From Oceaniferula marina (GTDB taxonomy: Bacteria; Verrucomicrobiota; Verrucomicrobiia; Verrucomicrobiales; Akkermansiaceae): DNA of 64,000 nt. Below, piece by piece: positions 55,302 through 64,000 of this stretch (position 1 is its first letter; every line of letters begins with the position of its first letter). The notes under the pieces were generated by a model. It was not told where the DNA came from. It searched no databases and saw only the letters and a program-made list of their open reading frames with translations. Made by a program: the position numbers and the translations under genes. Where the stretch lies: NCBI RefSeq assembly GCF_013391475.1, contig NZ_JACBAZ010000007.1, forward strand, positions 88,436 through 152,435. The letters are read 5' to 3'.

Positions 55302-56831
55302 ATGAAAATACAACATATCCATTCCATTTGCCTCATGTCACTAGGGGCACTCGGCGCTCTGTGCGCCACGGTCTCAGCCCAGGAGAAATTCAAATACACC
55401 ACGGAAATCCCCGAGGGTATTGTCACTCCTGACAAAGTCGAGACCTCCATTGGTGAACTCAATTTCACCGACGGCGTTCCCTCCCGCGAAACAGCGGACA
55501 AAGTCTATGACTTCATGGACACTTCCCGGGCAGCGGATGCCTTTCTCAAGGGTATGCCTGCCGCGTCCGTGGCAGCTCTTATCGAGGGTGCCCATTCGCT
55601 TGGTGCCGTCGAGGTTAATCAAGTCATGATCTTCGATGGTCTGATGAACGCCAAATCTCTTTTCCTAACCGGAAACAGTGCGACCGTTTATGTGATCCCA
55701 GATTTGGACCTGAAGCGTGATGGACCGACTGTGGTTGACGCTCCCAAGGGGCTGCTGGGGGCTGCCAACGATGCCAATTTCCGTTTTATCGAGAACATCA
55801 CCGGCGGCAAATACCTCTTCTTACCTCCGGGCTATAAGGGTGATGTTCCTGAGGGATACAAGGTCTACCGTCCCAAAACCAACCGAGTATGGGTCTTCCT
55901 GCGGAAGACACCGAAGAGCAAGGCAGATGAGGACGTGGCCGCTGCTGTGAAGGATGTGAAAGACAATCTCAAAGTCTACAAGCTTGCGGATGCAGCCAAG
56001 CCGCCGAAAATGGAGTGGTTTAGCGGCTCCAACAAGGACTTCAACACGATCCATTACAACAACGCTGAGTTCTACCATCACGTGAACGAGGTGATTCAGT
56101 ATGAAGCACCCGGTCTGTTTACGCCGGAGGTCCGTGGGCTGTTTGCCTCGCTGGGTATCGAGAAGGGCAAACCCTTCAAACCCGACGATCGAATGAAAGC
56201 CATTCTTAAAGATGGCGTGGCCATCGGCAATGCTCAGGCCCGAGCCATCGTCTGGTACCCCCGTATTGACAAGAACATGGCCGGAGCGCAAATCTACCCC
56301 GATACCGGAAGTGCCTGGAACATGGCCTACATGGGGCGCAACGTGCACTTCAACGGGAAGAACGGAGGAACCATGAATACCGATGCGCGCGTTATGTTCC
56401 ACTATCCCTACACGGCAGTAACGCCGGTAATGGCGGCTCCACGAGAGGGTAAGGGCTCTGACTATGGCATCGCATTCCTCGATGGTGATAAGAAGCCCTT
56501 CGATGGCAGCAAGACGTACAAAATTGCCCTGCCGAAAGATGCTCCCATCGAGAACTTCTGGGCGGTGACCATCTATGATCCTCAGACCCGCTCCATGCTG
56601 CAGACCGACCAGAAGAATGCCGGTGTCGACAGCCTTCAGGACGGACTTCGTTACAACAAGGACGGATCGATCGACCTCTACTTCGCCCCCAAGCCGCCTC
56701 CTGGCTACGAGAAAAACTGGGTGCAGACGGTTCCCGGCAAGAGCTGGTTCACCATCCTGCGGATGTATAGTCCGACCAAGGCATGGATTGACCAAACGTG
56801 GAGACCTAGTGAAGTCATTAAGACGAACTAA
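55302..56831 (+). CDS. DUF1254/DUF1214 exported protein, second of tandem pair
   Basis: Also 509 residues, with a signal peptide (HSICLMSLGALGALCATVSA) and the same DUF1254-DUF1214 order. By eye roughly four residues in five equal those of its upstream neighbour, and the last 60 residues are nearly identical, so this is a fairly recent tandem duplication or a pair kept alike by gene conversion. Differences cluster around residues 105-130 and 220-260. It ends 60 bases before moxR, and the hairpin between them is weak, so some read-through into the Bat operon is possible. Confidence 0.88.
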   Translation: MKIQHIHSICLMSLGALGALCATVSAQEKFKYTTEIPEGIVTPDKVETSIGELNFTDGVPSRETADKVYDFMDTSRAADAFLKGMPAASVAALIEGAHSLGAVEVNQVMIFDGLMNAKSLFLTGNSATVYVIPDLDLKRDGPTVVDAPKGLLGAANDANFRFIENITGGKYLFLPPGYKGDVPEGYKVYRPKTNRVWVFLRKTPKSKADEDVAAAVKDVKDNLKVYKLADAAKPPKMEWFSGSNKDFNTIHYNNAEFYHHVNEVIQYEAPGLFTPEVRGLFASLGIEKGKPFKPDDRMKAILKDGVAIGNAQARAIVWYPRIDKNMAGAQIYPDTGSAWNMAYMGRNVHFNGKNGGTMNTDARVMFHYPYTAVTPVMAAPREGKGSDYGIAFLDGDKKPFDGSKTYKIALPKDAPIENFWAVTIYDPQTRSMLQTDQKNAGVDSLQDGLRYNKDGSIDLYFAPKPPPGYEKNWVQTVPGKSWFTILRMYSPTKAWIDQTWRPSEVIKTN

Positions 56832-56846
56832 GAATGACTAAAACCA

Positions 56847-56874
56847 AAGGGGAGGGGCCACGCTGCCTCCCCTT
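56847..56874 (+). terminator. Hairpin between DUF1254 and moxR (weak terminator or attenuator)
   Basis: A 9-bp stem AAGGGGAGG/CCTCCCCTT (56847-56855 and 56866-56874), followed only by GTAATT rather than a T-tract. Confidence 0.45.
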
Positions 56875-56891
56875 GTAATTCGAAAGTGAAT

Positions 56892-57866
56892 ATGGAGACA
56901 AACACTCACCGAAAAGCATTCCAGGAACTTGACGACGCCATCAACCGATCGGTCATTGGTCAAGAGCAGGTAGTCAGAACATTGCTTCTGGCCTTGCTGA
57001 CCAACGGCAACGTGTTGTTGGAAGGTTTGCCCGGCACGGCAAAGACCCGATCCGTCAAATCTCTGGCCCGTTGCCTCACTGCCAAGCTGGGTCGTATCCA
57101 GTTCACCCCGGACCTCTTACCCTCGGATGTGACCGGCAATGAGGTCTATCAGGAAGTGGAAGGAAAGCAGATGTTGCAGTTTCAGGAAGGTCCGATTTTT
57201 AACAATATCGTGCTTGCCGACGAAATCAACCGATCGCCCGCCAAGGTTCAAGCCGCGTTGCTTGAGGCGATGGAGGAACGGACGGTGACCGTGGCGGGGC
57301 AGAGTTATAAGTTGCCCCCGCTGTTCATGGTGCTCGCCACCCAGAACCCGATCGAGCAGGAGGGAACGTATCCTCTTCCTGAAGCCCAGATGGATCGCTT
57401 CATTATGAAAACCAACGTCGAGTACCCCGATGACGCAGCGGAGGAAGATATCATTCGTCTCGTCCGTGGTGAAGAAGCGGGGGAGGCAACGGAAGAGCCT
57501 CGATTCTCTCAGGACATCGTGTTTGCTGCACGTGAAGAGGTGGCGGCAACCACCGTATCGCGGAATATCGACCAGTATATTGTCGCTTTGATCATGGCTA
57601 CCCGCGACCCTGCGCGCCACACGGATTCACGCCTCAAGGACTGGATCCGGGTGGGCTCAAGCCCACGGGCGAGTATAGCCTTGGACAAGTGTGCTCGGGC
57701 GGCAGCTTGGCTGGCGGGACGCGATTTTGTGACCCCTGACGATGTCCGTGGAGTGGCACATGCCGTTCTACGGCACCGCTTGATCCTCAGCTACGATGCC
57801 ATGGCTGAGTCGGTCTCGACCGATGACGTCATTGACGAGATTCTGAAGAAGGTGACAGCTGCATGA
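56892..57866 (+). CDS. MoxR-family AAA+ ATPase
   Basis: A 324-residue cytoplasmic chaperone-type ATPase from ATG 56892 (GTG 56886 adds two residues). It shows GLPGTAKTRSVKSLA (Walker A), LADEINRSPAKVQAALLEAMEE (Walker B, sensor region) and ATQNPIEQEGTYPLPEAQMDRF (sensor 1 and arginine-finger segment). MoxR proteins act on von Willebrand factor A partners. It is the first gene of a seven-gene run with short overlaps, so the partners are surely the VWA proteins downstream. Confidence 0.95.
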   Translation: METNTHRKAFQELDDAINRSVIGQEQVVRTLLLALLTNGNVLLEGLPGTAKTRSVKSLARCLTAKLGRIQFTPDLLPSDVTGNEVYQEVEGKQMLQFQEGPIFNNIVLADEINRSPAKVQAALLEAMEERTVTVAGQSYKLPPLFMVLATQNPIEQEGTYPLPEAQMDRFIMKTNVEYPDDAAEEDIIRLVRGEEAGEATEEPRFSQDIVFAAREEVAATTVSRNIDQYIVALIMATRDPARHTDSRLKDWIRVGSSPRASIALDKCARAAAWLAGRDFVTPDDVRGVAHAVLRHRLILSYDAMAESVSTDDVIDEILKKVTAA

Positions 57867-58834
57867 GCATGAGAAAGCCACGGAAATGGTTCGGAGCGGA
57901 CTCGGCGCAAACCGGTGCCGAGCAGGACGACCGCGTCGCGGTTAGTCTGGCGCACCTGCGTGCTTTGGAATTCTCAGCGCGTGGTTTCTCGTTGTTGCCC
58001 CGTCAGCCGGTGCAGAGCATTCTGAGCGGACAACACGCTTCACGCCTGCGGGGCCGTGGGCTCAATTTTGAGGAATTGCGGCACTATCGTCCGGGCGATG
58101 ACATTCGTACTATGGACTGGAAGGTGACGAACCGAACCGGCAAACCTCACGTCCGAGTCTACACCGAGGAGCGGGAGCGCCGAGTTTATCTGATGGTCGA
58201 TCAGAGGATCAGCATGTTCTTCGGCAGCCAGCGGGCGATGAAGTCGGTGGTGGCGGCGGAGCTCGCATCTTTGGCAGCCTGGCGGGTGCTTGGGGAGGGG
58301 GATCGCGTCGGCGCCTTGATCTTTGACGACCAGCATTGCCATCATTTCACGCCTCGACGCAGCCGAGATGCCGTCATCGACATCCTCAAGCGCCTCGAGA
58401 CTGCCAATGCTGCACTTAATGCAGGCTGTCGGGCGAATGCCGGACAGTTGAACATCGCTTTCGATGCCCTTCTCAGACGTGTCACCCACGATGCGCTGGT
58501 GATCTACATTGGCGACGGCTTCGGTTGGGATGAAGGTAGCGATGAATTACTCAAGCGTTTGTCGCTGCACAACGATGTGATTGCCATCAATGTGTTTGAC
58601 CCTGCTGAGTGTGATTTACCTGCGCTGAAGGAGCTTGTTGTATCGGATGGAGAAATGCAGATCGAAGTCTCTGGTAAGCGTGAGGAACTGCAGCAGCGTT
58701 TTGAAGAGAGTTATCTGAATCATGTGAAGCAAATGCGCGAGGCCTTGCAGCGGTTTGGTCTGCCATTGATCGAAATCGACACCGTGGACGAGCCGCTGCA
58801 GCAGTTGCTCCGCGCACTGGGATCACAGCCATGA
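57863..58834 (+). CDS. DUF58 protein (MoxR partner)
   Basis: A 323-residue protein overlapping moxR by four bases (ATGA). The core motif LRHYRPGDDIRTMDWKVTNR identifies DUF58, and the region after VYLMVDQRISMFFG resembles a degenerate VWA fold. There are no membrane segments, unlike many DUF58 proteins. Function is unknown beyond its constant association with MoxR and Bat proteins; it is thought to help assembly of a membrane or periplasmic complex. Confidence 0.92.
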   Translation: MSMRKPRKWFGADSAQTGAEQDDRVAVSLAHLRALEFSARGFSLLPRQPVQSILSGQHASRLRGRGLNFEELRHYRPGDDIRTMDWKVTNRTGKPHVRVYTEERERRVYLMVDQRISMFFGSQRAMKSVVAAELASLAAWRVLGEGDRVGALIFDDQHCHHFTPRRSRDAVIDILKRLETANAALNAGCRANAGQLNIAFDALLRRVTHDALVIYIGDGFGWDEGSDELLKRLSLHNDVIAINVFDPAECDLPALKELVVSDGEMQIEVSGKREELQQRFEESYLNHVKQMREALQRFGLPLIEIDTVDEPLQQLLRALGSQP

Positions 58835-59352
58835 GTAAGTTGTTTGAGTCGGATTGGGGAAATGAATCACTTCGCGAGATCGTTGAAGTGGAATTTCCCG
58901 AACCTGTGCCTCTGGTGCCGTCCACACCGGGCTGGTGGATTTTATTGCTAGGCTTGGTTGGGTTGATGGCACGGTCTCTCTGGCGTCGGCGGCAGCGTTA
59001 TCTGCGAGACCGTTACCGTCGTGATGCTCTCGAGCAACTGGCGACGATCAAGCAGCATCTCGCAGCTGGAAAACAAGAAGCCGTCCGGGAACTGGCACCC
59101 TTGCTTCGAGCTACGGCAGTTGCAGCAGGCGGGCGCGACCTTGTTTCAGGCTTGGAGGGGGATGACTATGCCGCTGCTCTGGCAGGACTTTCTCCGGGTA
59201 AGGATTATTTGTCGGTTAGCGCCATTGGCGACCTACAGTTGCTTGCCTATGCCCCGCTCGATGAGGTGAGAGGCATGGATACGCAACGTTTGGAAATTTT
59301 GATGACGGCGATGGAAAATTGGATACAAAACCACAAAGGAGACTATGCTTGA
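58831..59352 (+). CDS. DUF4381 membrane protein
   Basis: A 173-residue protein with one membrane helix (STPGWWILLLGLVGLMARSLW), followed by a basic stretch and a cytoplasmic helical domain. The short N-terminal segment with P-E-P-V-P-L-V-P-S-T-P-G-W-W is typical for DUF4381, a standard member of MoxR/Bat operons. It overlaps the DUF58 gene by four bases and the next VWA gene by eight. Confidence 0.88.
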   Translation: MSKLFESDWGNESLREIVEVEFPEPVPLVPSTPGWWILLLGLVGLMARSLWRRRQRYLRDRYRRDALEQLATIKQHLAAGKQEAVRELAPLLRATAVAAGGRDLVSGLEGDDYAAALAGLSPGKDYLSVSAIGDLQLLAYAPLDEVRGMDTQRLEILMTAMENWIQNHKGDYA

Positions 59353-60337
59353 GTTCGTACATCCCTGGGCTTTTCTGCTGCTGCTTGCACCGGTGTTGAT
59401 CTACTGGTTTGTGCCGTCTCATCGTGAAAGCCGTGATTCGCTACAGGTCCCGTATTTTGAACGGCTGGTAGCGCTGAGCGGAGAAACCCCGAGAGCTGGC
59501 GCCAGTATCCGAAGACGTCTGGTGATTCAGGCGGTGGCTGGTTTGCTTGGCTTGTGTCTGCTGGTGGCAGCACTGGCACGACCCGAGTGGGTGGGAGATC
59601 CCGTGAAACAAGAGAAAACCGCTCGTGATCTGATGTTAGCTGTCGACTTGTCTGGTTCGATGGAGGCTACGGATTTCAGTGATGCTGCCGGTGAAAAAGT
59701 CGATCGACTGACTGTGGCCAAGGATGTGCTGGAGGAATTTGTGGCGGGGCGTAAGGGAGACCGCTTAGGTTTGATTGTGTTTGGCAGTGCGGCATACATG
59801 CAGGCACCATTCACCGATGATCACGAAACATGGCTCAACCTGCTTGATGAAAGTATCGTCAACATGGCAGGGCCCAGCACGGCTCTCGGCGACGCCATCG
59901 GCCTCTCCATTTCGCATTTTCGCCAGTCCCAAACTGAAAACAGAGTTCTGATCGTTTTGACCGACGGAAATGACACTGGCAGTAAGGTGCCGCCCTTGGA
60001 TGCCGCCAAGGTGGCGAAGGTGGAGGGCGTGACTATCTATACCGTGGCTGTCGGTGACCCGACAACCGTGGGTGAGGATGCTCTCGACATGGAAACCCTG
60101 GAAGCGGTTGCCAAGACCACCGGGGGGCGCAGTTTTGTCGCGAACGATCGCGAGGCTCTGAGCGATACCTACAGGCTTATCGATGAACTCGAGCCGGCCA
60201 GCTACGACAGCCTTTCTTATCGTCCCCGCAAGGGCATGTTCCATGTTCCCTTGGCGGCCTTTGCTTTGCTTTACATCATGACGATGCCAATCTTTGTCCT
60301 GGCTTCGCGCCGAAGAAGGAGAGTTGCCCATGACTGA
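59345..60337 (+). CDS. batA: VWA-domain membrane protein BatA-like
   Basis: A 330-residue protein with two helices at the N-terminus (FVHPWAFLLLLAPVLIYWF and the segment around residue 65), a VWA domain with a complete MIDAS start (LAVDLSGSMEATDF) and VLTDGND, and a last helix before RRRRR. This layout is that of BatA, in which the metal-binding VWA domain faces the periplasm. The N-terminal F-x-x-P-W/x-x-L-L-L-L motif is the family aerotolerance motif. It is the fourth gene of the run. Confidence 0.92.
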   Translation: MLEFVHPWAFLLLLAPVLIYWFVPSHRESRDSLQVPYFERLVALSGETPRAGASIRRRLVIQAVAGLLGLCLLVAALARPEWVGDPVKQEKTARDLMLAVDLSGSMEATDFSDAAGEKVDRLTVAKDVLEEFVAGRKGDRLGLIVFGSAAYMQAPFTDDHETWLNLLDESIVNMAGPSTALGDAIGLSISHFRQSQTENRVLIVLTDGNDTGSKVPPLDAAKVAKVEGVTIYTVAVGDPTTVGEDALDMETLEAVAKTTGGRSFVANDREALSDTYRLIDELEPASYDSLSYRPRKGMFHVPLAAFALLYIMTMPIFVLASRRRRRVAHD

Positions 60338-61304
60338 ACTAGCCTCCATCCAAAACCTGCATTTTTTACGGCCGGGGTGGTTACTCCTGTTGATTCCCTT
60401 TGCATTGATTAGTTTTCTGCAGTGGCGCTCGGGTGATCTCGGCCGTCAGTGGCAGGGAGTGATTGCTCCGCACCTGTTGCCGCGCATGGTGGTGTCGGGT
60501 AGTCAGCGTCAGCTGGTTTCACCCTTGTGGGTGTCTGTGTTCGTGCTTCCCTTGTTGGCGGTGGCTCTGGCGGGTCCCAGCTGGAAGCGCGGAGAATCTC
60601 CCTTTGCTGTCGATTCCGCCGCTCTGGTCATCGCCGTTGATCTTAGCGAATCCATGGAGGGCAAGGATCTGCAACCTGACCGTCTACAGCGGGCACGTAG
60701 TAAAATTCTGGAACTTTCCCAAGCGCGCGGTGATGCTCGCACCGCATTGTTAGCTTACGCCGGCTCAGGTCACACGGTCCTGCCGTTGACCAATGATGCC
60801 AACGTTTTGTTACACTATCTGGAGGCGTTGCAGGTGGGAATGCTACCGAAGCGTGGTAAATCGCCTGAATCAATTCTTCCGATGGCGCGTGAGCTACTTG
60901 CCGAGGGCGGGGGCACGCTTTTGCTCTTAGGAGATGGTGCACCGGAAAACTCGATCGAGACCTACCGCGCCCTGAGTGATGAAAAAGGAGTTCAGCTTAT
61001 TGTTTGGGGAATGGGTAAGACCCAGGAGGAAATGGATAAGGATGCCGAGCGTGGTCTGAAAAGCAGCGCCTTGCCCCTGAATGAGGCAGGGCTCATGACG
61101 CTGTCGGATGCCGGCGATGGAGTTTACCAGAGAGTTACCCCGGATGACGAGGATGTGACACGGATTCTTCAGACGATTGATAGTCACTATGAACTCAGCG
61201 GTGACAGTTCCCGACCTTGGATGGATGGCGGCTATTATCTTGTCTGGCCGATTGTGCTGTTATTTTTACTTTGGTTTAGAAAGGGGTGGGCGCTGAGATG
61301 GTAA
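60330..61304 (+). CDS. batB: VWA-domain membrane protein BatB-like
   Basis: A 324-residue protein from ATG 60330, overlapping the previous gene by eight bases. N-terminal helices (LRPGWLLLLIPFALISFL, LWVSVFVLPLLAVALAG), then a VWA domain with IAVDLSESMEGKDL (MIDAS) and GGGTLLLLGDGAPENS, and a C-terminal helix (YYLVWPIVLLFLLWF). It is a diverged paralogue of the upstream VWA protein and the usual second VWA partner in Bat operons. Confidence 0.9.
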   Translation: MTELASIQNLHFLRPGWLLLLIPFALISFLQWRSGDLGRQWQGVIAPHLLPRMVVSGSQRQLVSPLWVSVFVLPLLAVALAGPSWKRGESPFAVDSAALVIAVDLSESMEGKDLQPDRLQRARSKILELSQARGDARTALLAYAGSGHTVLPLTNDANVLLHYLEALQVGMLPKRGKSPESILPMARELLAEGGGTLLLLGDGAPENSIETYRALSDEKGVQLIVWGMGKTQEEMDKDAERGLKSSALPLNEAGLMTLSDAGDGVYQRVTPDDEDVTRILQTIDSHYELSGDSSRPWMDGGYYLVWPIVLLFLLWFRKGWALRW

Positions 61305-61987
61305 GATCGATGTCAAAATATCTGGCGTCACACAAGCGGCGTTTGTTCGTGGTGCTGGCGCTTGCCATCATCGTCTGGGTGATCGCGTTACCCAGTGCTT
61401 TTTTGAATCTCTGGCTGACCCCGGACCAGCAGGGCAGGATGTGGTTTCAGCTCGGCGACTATGAGCGGGCATCCCGTGCGTTCGAGGACCCTCGATGGAA
61501 GGGATACAGCCTTTATGCCGCCGAGGACTTCGAAACTGCCGCGCAGTATTTTTCACAGTATCAGGATGCGGATTCCTTGCTGGCACGCGCCAACGCTCTG
61601 GCTCACTCGGGTGGCTATTTTTCGGCGCTGGAAGCCTACGAGGAAATGGCGAAACGATACCCCGACCATCCCGCACCTGCCGTGAACATTCCCATCATGC
61701 AGGCGATGATCCAGGCAACCACAGATATGGCGGAGACACGTCAGAAGGATTCAGATGACTCTGGCAAGAAGCCGGGAGAAGGGTCGGAGTCCTCCGACGG
61801 AAGTGGTCAGGACGGTGCCGGAGAACAGGAACAATACAGTGCCGAGCAGTTACTGCAGGACCCGGGGCTCACGGAGATGTGGTTGCGACAGATTCAACGC
61901 GATCCCTCCGAGTTTCTTACCACTAAGTTCTATCTTCAAATTGCGGAATCTGAGAAAGCCGAGAAAAATAAAAAACAGGAACCCTGA
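61298..61987 (+). CDS. TPR-containing membrane protein BatC-like
   Basis: A 229-residue protein starting at ATG 61298, overlapping the preceding stop. One N-terminal helix (LFVVLALAIIVWVIALP) anchors TPR-like repeats (GDYERASRAFED, DFETAAQYFSQYQD, GYFSALEAYEEMAKRYPD), followed by an acidic Ser/Gly-rich linker (KPGEGSESSDGSGQDG) and an LTEMWLRQIQRDPSEFLTTKF tail. That tail is typical for BatB/BatC-type TPR proteins in this operon. It probably presents partner proteins to the VWA subunits. Confidence 0.85.
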   Translation: MVRSMSKYLASHKRRLFVVLALAIIVWVIALPSAFLNLWLTPDQQGRMWFQLGDYERASRAFEDPRWKGYSLYAAEDFETAAQYFSQYQDADSLLARANALAHSGGYFSALEAYEEMAKRYPDHPAPAVNIPIMQAMIQATTDMAETRQKDSDDSGKKPGEGSESSDGSGQDGAGEQEQYSAEQLLQDPGLTEMWLRQIQRDPSEFLTTKFYLQIAESEKAEKNKKQEP

Positions 61988-63330
61988 TGAAGCACGTCAA
62001 TCTATTCTACCTGATGCTCTCGTTGGTGGTCGCACAAGTTACGGCGGCCGAAACGATTCAAGGGCTGCTGGATGCTGGTAAGCTCGAAGCTCGTGCTGTG
62101 GTTAAGACACCTGCACCTCATTTCCAAAAAGCCCCAGTCGAGATCGTCGTCGAAGTGGGGACTCCGGACCGGTTCAATGGGAGCATCCGTGTGCGTGATT
62201 TTACCGTGCCTGCCACCTTGGTTCGGCGCATGACAAAGACCGCTTTTAACGAGACTCGCCGCCGGGATGGAGTGAGTTGGGATTTTCAGAGCTGGCGCTT
62301 CGAATTGCATGCTGAACGTTCGGGCCCTCTGCGTGTTCCGCCCCTGACTACCTTCATTTCCATTAAAAGCGAAACTGATGGGGATGTTAAAGGAGAGCTG
62401 AAACTCACCGTGCCTCCGATTCAAATTGAGGTGCCTCCGGGCACCGAGGCTTTGGACTCTTGGGTAGCCGCCAACGAATTTAAGGTTGAGGAGTCTTGGG
62501 AAGGAGTTTTGGAGAAATACCAAGTGGGCGATGCAGTCACCCGAATCCGTAAGTTTACCATTAGTGGTTCACCCGCCATGGCAATCCCGGCATCTCCGCG
62601 AATAGAACTTGATGGGGTCCAAGTCTATCAAGCGCCACCATTGGTGGATGATAAAGAGGTGGGGGGAAAGCTCCAGGGAATACGCGAGGAACGTGTGGTC
62701 TTCACATTCAAGGGAGGCGGGGCATTTACAATTCCAGAGGAACAGATTCACTGGCTCAACCTTAAGACCAAGACCGTTGATAAGATCGACTTACCAGGGC
62801 GTGACTTTGAGGTGTCGGGACCCCCGGTATCAAGCTCTGCGACGCAGACGACTTCCGAGTCGAAAGGTGACAGCAAGGGGACGTTCTATACGATGCTGAG
62901 TGTTGCCGCTGCAGTGGTGATTTGGCTCGGCTATCTGCTGTTTCGCCGGATGCGTTGGTCTATCAGGTTTAGTCCTATGCGGGATCGCCTTGAGTCCCTG
63001 CGTCGTCAGCGCCGCGCTCGGGCTGCGTTTATGCATGCGGCTGAGCAGCAAGATAGTCAACGCTGTCTGGAACTCCTGTATCAACAGATGTCCGAACATG
63101 CCGAGTGGCAGCTCAGTACCGCCTTTGCGAACGATCCGCAAAAGCAGGCCACATCCGATGCATTGATGGCTCATGCTTTTGGTGGCGGACAGCCGCCGGA
63201 GGTGAGTGAAGTGCAAGGCTTGTGGGTGCTGAGCAAGGGTCAGAAGCTCAAACAGGAAAGCGCAAACACTCTGCAGCTCAACCCCGGCCCATATCGTCCA
63301 AAGATCTCCCCGATAAAAACTAATTCCTAG
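61987..63330 (+). CDS. BatD-like exported membrane protein
   Basis: A 447-residue protein, start overlapping the previous stop by one base. Signal peptide (VNLFYLMLSLVVAQVTAAE), a long beta-rich periplasmic part with tandem Ig-like regions (LRVPPLTTFISIKS, VGDAVTRIRKFTISG), one membrane helix near residue 310 (MLSVAAAVVIWLGYLLF), then a cytoplasmic helical end. The order matches BatD, although short and low in sequence conservation as usual. Last gene of the operon, convergent with the AraC-type regulator 13 bases away. Confidence 0.82.
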   Translation: MKHVNLFYLMLSLVVAQVTAAETIQGLLDAGKLEARAVVKTPAPHFQKAPVEIVVEVGTPDRFNGSIRVRDFTVPATLVRRMTKTAFNETRRRDGVSWDFQSWRFELHAERSGPLRVPPLTTFISIKSETDGDVKGELKLTVPPIQIEVPPGTEALDSWVAANEFKVEESWEGVLEKYQVGDAVTRIRKFTISGSPAMAIPASPRIELDGVQVYQAPPLVDDKEVGGKLQGIREERVVFTFKGGGAFTIPEEQIHWLNLKTKTVDKIDLPGRDFEVSGPPVSSSATQTTSESKGDSKGTFYTMLSVAAAVVIWLGYLLFRRMRWSIRFSPMRDRLESLRRQRRARAAFMHAAEQQDSQRCLELLYQQMSEHAEWQLSTAFANDPQKQATSDALMAHAFGGGQPPEVSEVQGLWVLSKGQKLKQESANTLQLNPGPYRPKISPIKTNS

Positions 63331-63343
63331 CAGTTTAAACTCT

Positions 63344-64000
63344 TCATCGTTGGCTCAAACGATAATGCTGCGGCGTAATCAACTCCTGTTTTTTAAATGA
63401 TTTACTCAAATGAGCTCCATCTGCGTACCCACACTCATACGCAATGGCGTTAAGCTTCAAGTCAGTTTCCCTGAGAAGTCGCTTCACAGCATTATGGCGC
63501 AACCTCTGTATTTCAGCAGCCATCGTGCGCCCTACATACTTTTTAAAGGCATCTTCCAAACGCCTTCGACTCATACCACAACTTTCCGCCAGCAGATCAA
63601 TGCTAACAGAATGACAAAAATCTTTTCGGATATAGGCAAGCGCTTTGGCTGTAGGTTCATGTGAAATTGCAATGGTATCAGTGGATCCCCTAACAACAAC
63701 TTCCTTAGGAGGAACCAATATAAGTTCGGAGACATCTTCTCCATTCATCATCCTGTCGAGTGTCTTTGCCGCAGTGTAACCGATTTGCTCCAGATCATCA
63801 TCCACACTTGTTATCGAGATCGCCGTTGGAATACAGTGAAGCTCATCATTGTCCGCTCCTATTACAGCCACTTCTTCGGGCACCCTTACGCCCAGATCCT
63901 CAAGCTTTTGCAATAGAGTGACCGCCAAATAATCATTTTGAATCATCAAGGCCAACGGTCTTGGCAAAGCCGACAACTCCTCCTCAATTTTTTCCCAGTG
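63344..64000 (-). CDS. XylR-like AraC-family regulator, C-terminal part
   Basis: The frame is open to the window edge, so the N-terminus is missing; 218 residues are visible. Residues before ~110 are the end of a periplasmic-binding/LacI-like sensor domain (IGADNDELHCIPTAISITSVDDDLEQIGYTAAKTL is split here: VAVIGADNDELHC and SITSVDDDLEQIGY). Next is an AraC helix-turn-helix pair: SIDLLAESCGMSRRRLEDAF and LNAIAYECGYADGAHLSKSF. This is the domain order of XylR, the xylose regulator; many Verrucomicrobiota paralogues regulate polysaccharide-use genes. The inducer is not predictable. Confidence 0.88.
   Translation of the reverse strand, partial: HWEKIEEELSALPRPLALMIQNDYLAVTLLQKLEDLGVRVPEEVAVIGADNDELHCIPTAISITSVDDDLEQIGYTAAKTLDRMMNGEDVSELILVPPKEVVVRGSTDTIAISHEPTAKALAYIRKDFCHSVSIDLLAESCGMSRRRLEDAFKKYVGRTMAAEIQRLRHNAVKRLLRETDLKLNAIAYECGYADGAHLSKSFKKQELITPQHYRLSQR

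Noticed and set aside
1..64000. CRISPR array, prophage or integrative element
   Set aside because: No regularly spaced repeats, integrase, capsid or transposase genes were seen; tRNA-Val has no adjacent integrase or repeated 3' end that I can find.

Overview
The window looks like part of a chromosome from a marine-type Verrucomicrobiota (Akkermansiaceae/Rubritaleaceae-like). The clues are a PEP-CTERM secreted protein, two formylglycine-type sulfatases, GH20 and GH92 exo-glycosidases, a pseudopilin set resembling the Verru_Chthon cassette, SHD1-like secreted proteins, DUF1254 proteins and lysine/alanine-rich protein tails. Nothing looks like a plasmid, prophage or CRISPR locus. The taxonomic placement is an inference from gene content; no rRNA is present.

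Layout. 1-4.9 kb: the end of cutA, a SWI2/SNF2 helicase with a lysine-rich C-terminus, a VanZ-like protein and a DUF1232 protein. 5.1-8.3 kb: an ExbD-like protein and three pseudopilins, closed by a terminator. 8.4-11.2 kb: a secreted subtilase on the minus strand, then fmt, which may be leaderless. 11.2-13.0 kb: a repeat-rich zone with three copies of a roughly 210-235 bp MITE-like element around an SHD1-like secreted protein. 13-20 kb: a coiled-coil exported protein, an SLC13 permease with four RCK_C domains, and pyruvate phosphate dikinase carrying a 116-residue histone-H1-like N-terminal tail. 20-27 kb: a secreted esterase, an AEC transporter, a LapA-like peptide, two sulfatases, a Dabb protein and an L,D-transpeptidase. 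27-34 kb: a TerB/FHA/ABCG fusion, uppP, an M23 peptidase, a thermonuclease-like protein and hisF. 34-43.5 kb: GH20 hexosaminidase, tRNA-Val(GAC), a PEP-CTERM protein, a TPR-sulfotransferase, acnB, a small acidic protein and a DUF3179 membrane protein. 43.5-53 kb: a lipase-like hydrolase, a large repeat and His/Tyr/Gly-rich exported protein directly followed by a MalT-type LuxR regulator, and GH92 mannosidase. 53.2-56.8 kb: a tiny His/Arg/Asp-rich exported peptide and two tandem DUF1254 paralogues. 56.9-63.3 kb: a tightly overlapping moxR-DUF58-DUF4381-batA-batB-batC-batD operon. The window ends inside a XylR/AraC-type regulator on the minus strand.

How the parts fit. The exported enzymes (sulfatases, GH20, GH92, esterase, subtilase) suggest life on sulfated or glycosylated polymers. 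UppP, the L,D-transpeptidase and the M23 peptidase serve the cell wall. Fmt, HisF, AcnB, PPDK and tRNA-Val are housekeeping. The most unusual items are the histone-like tail on PPDK, the MITE-like family whose ends coincide with two stop codons, the four-RCK_C permease, the TerB-FHA-ABCG fusion, and the His-rich protein coupled to a MalT-like regulator.

Limits: all calls rest on reading motifs by eye. Start codons were chosen from family length and context. Promoter and terminator calls are pattern matches only.
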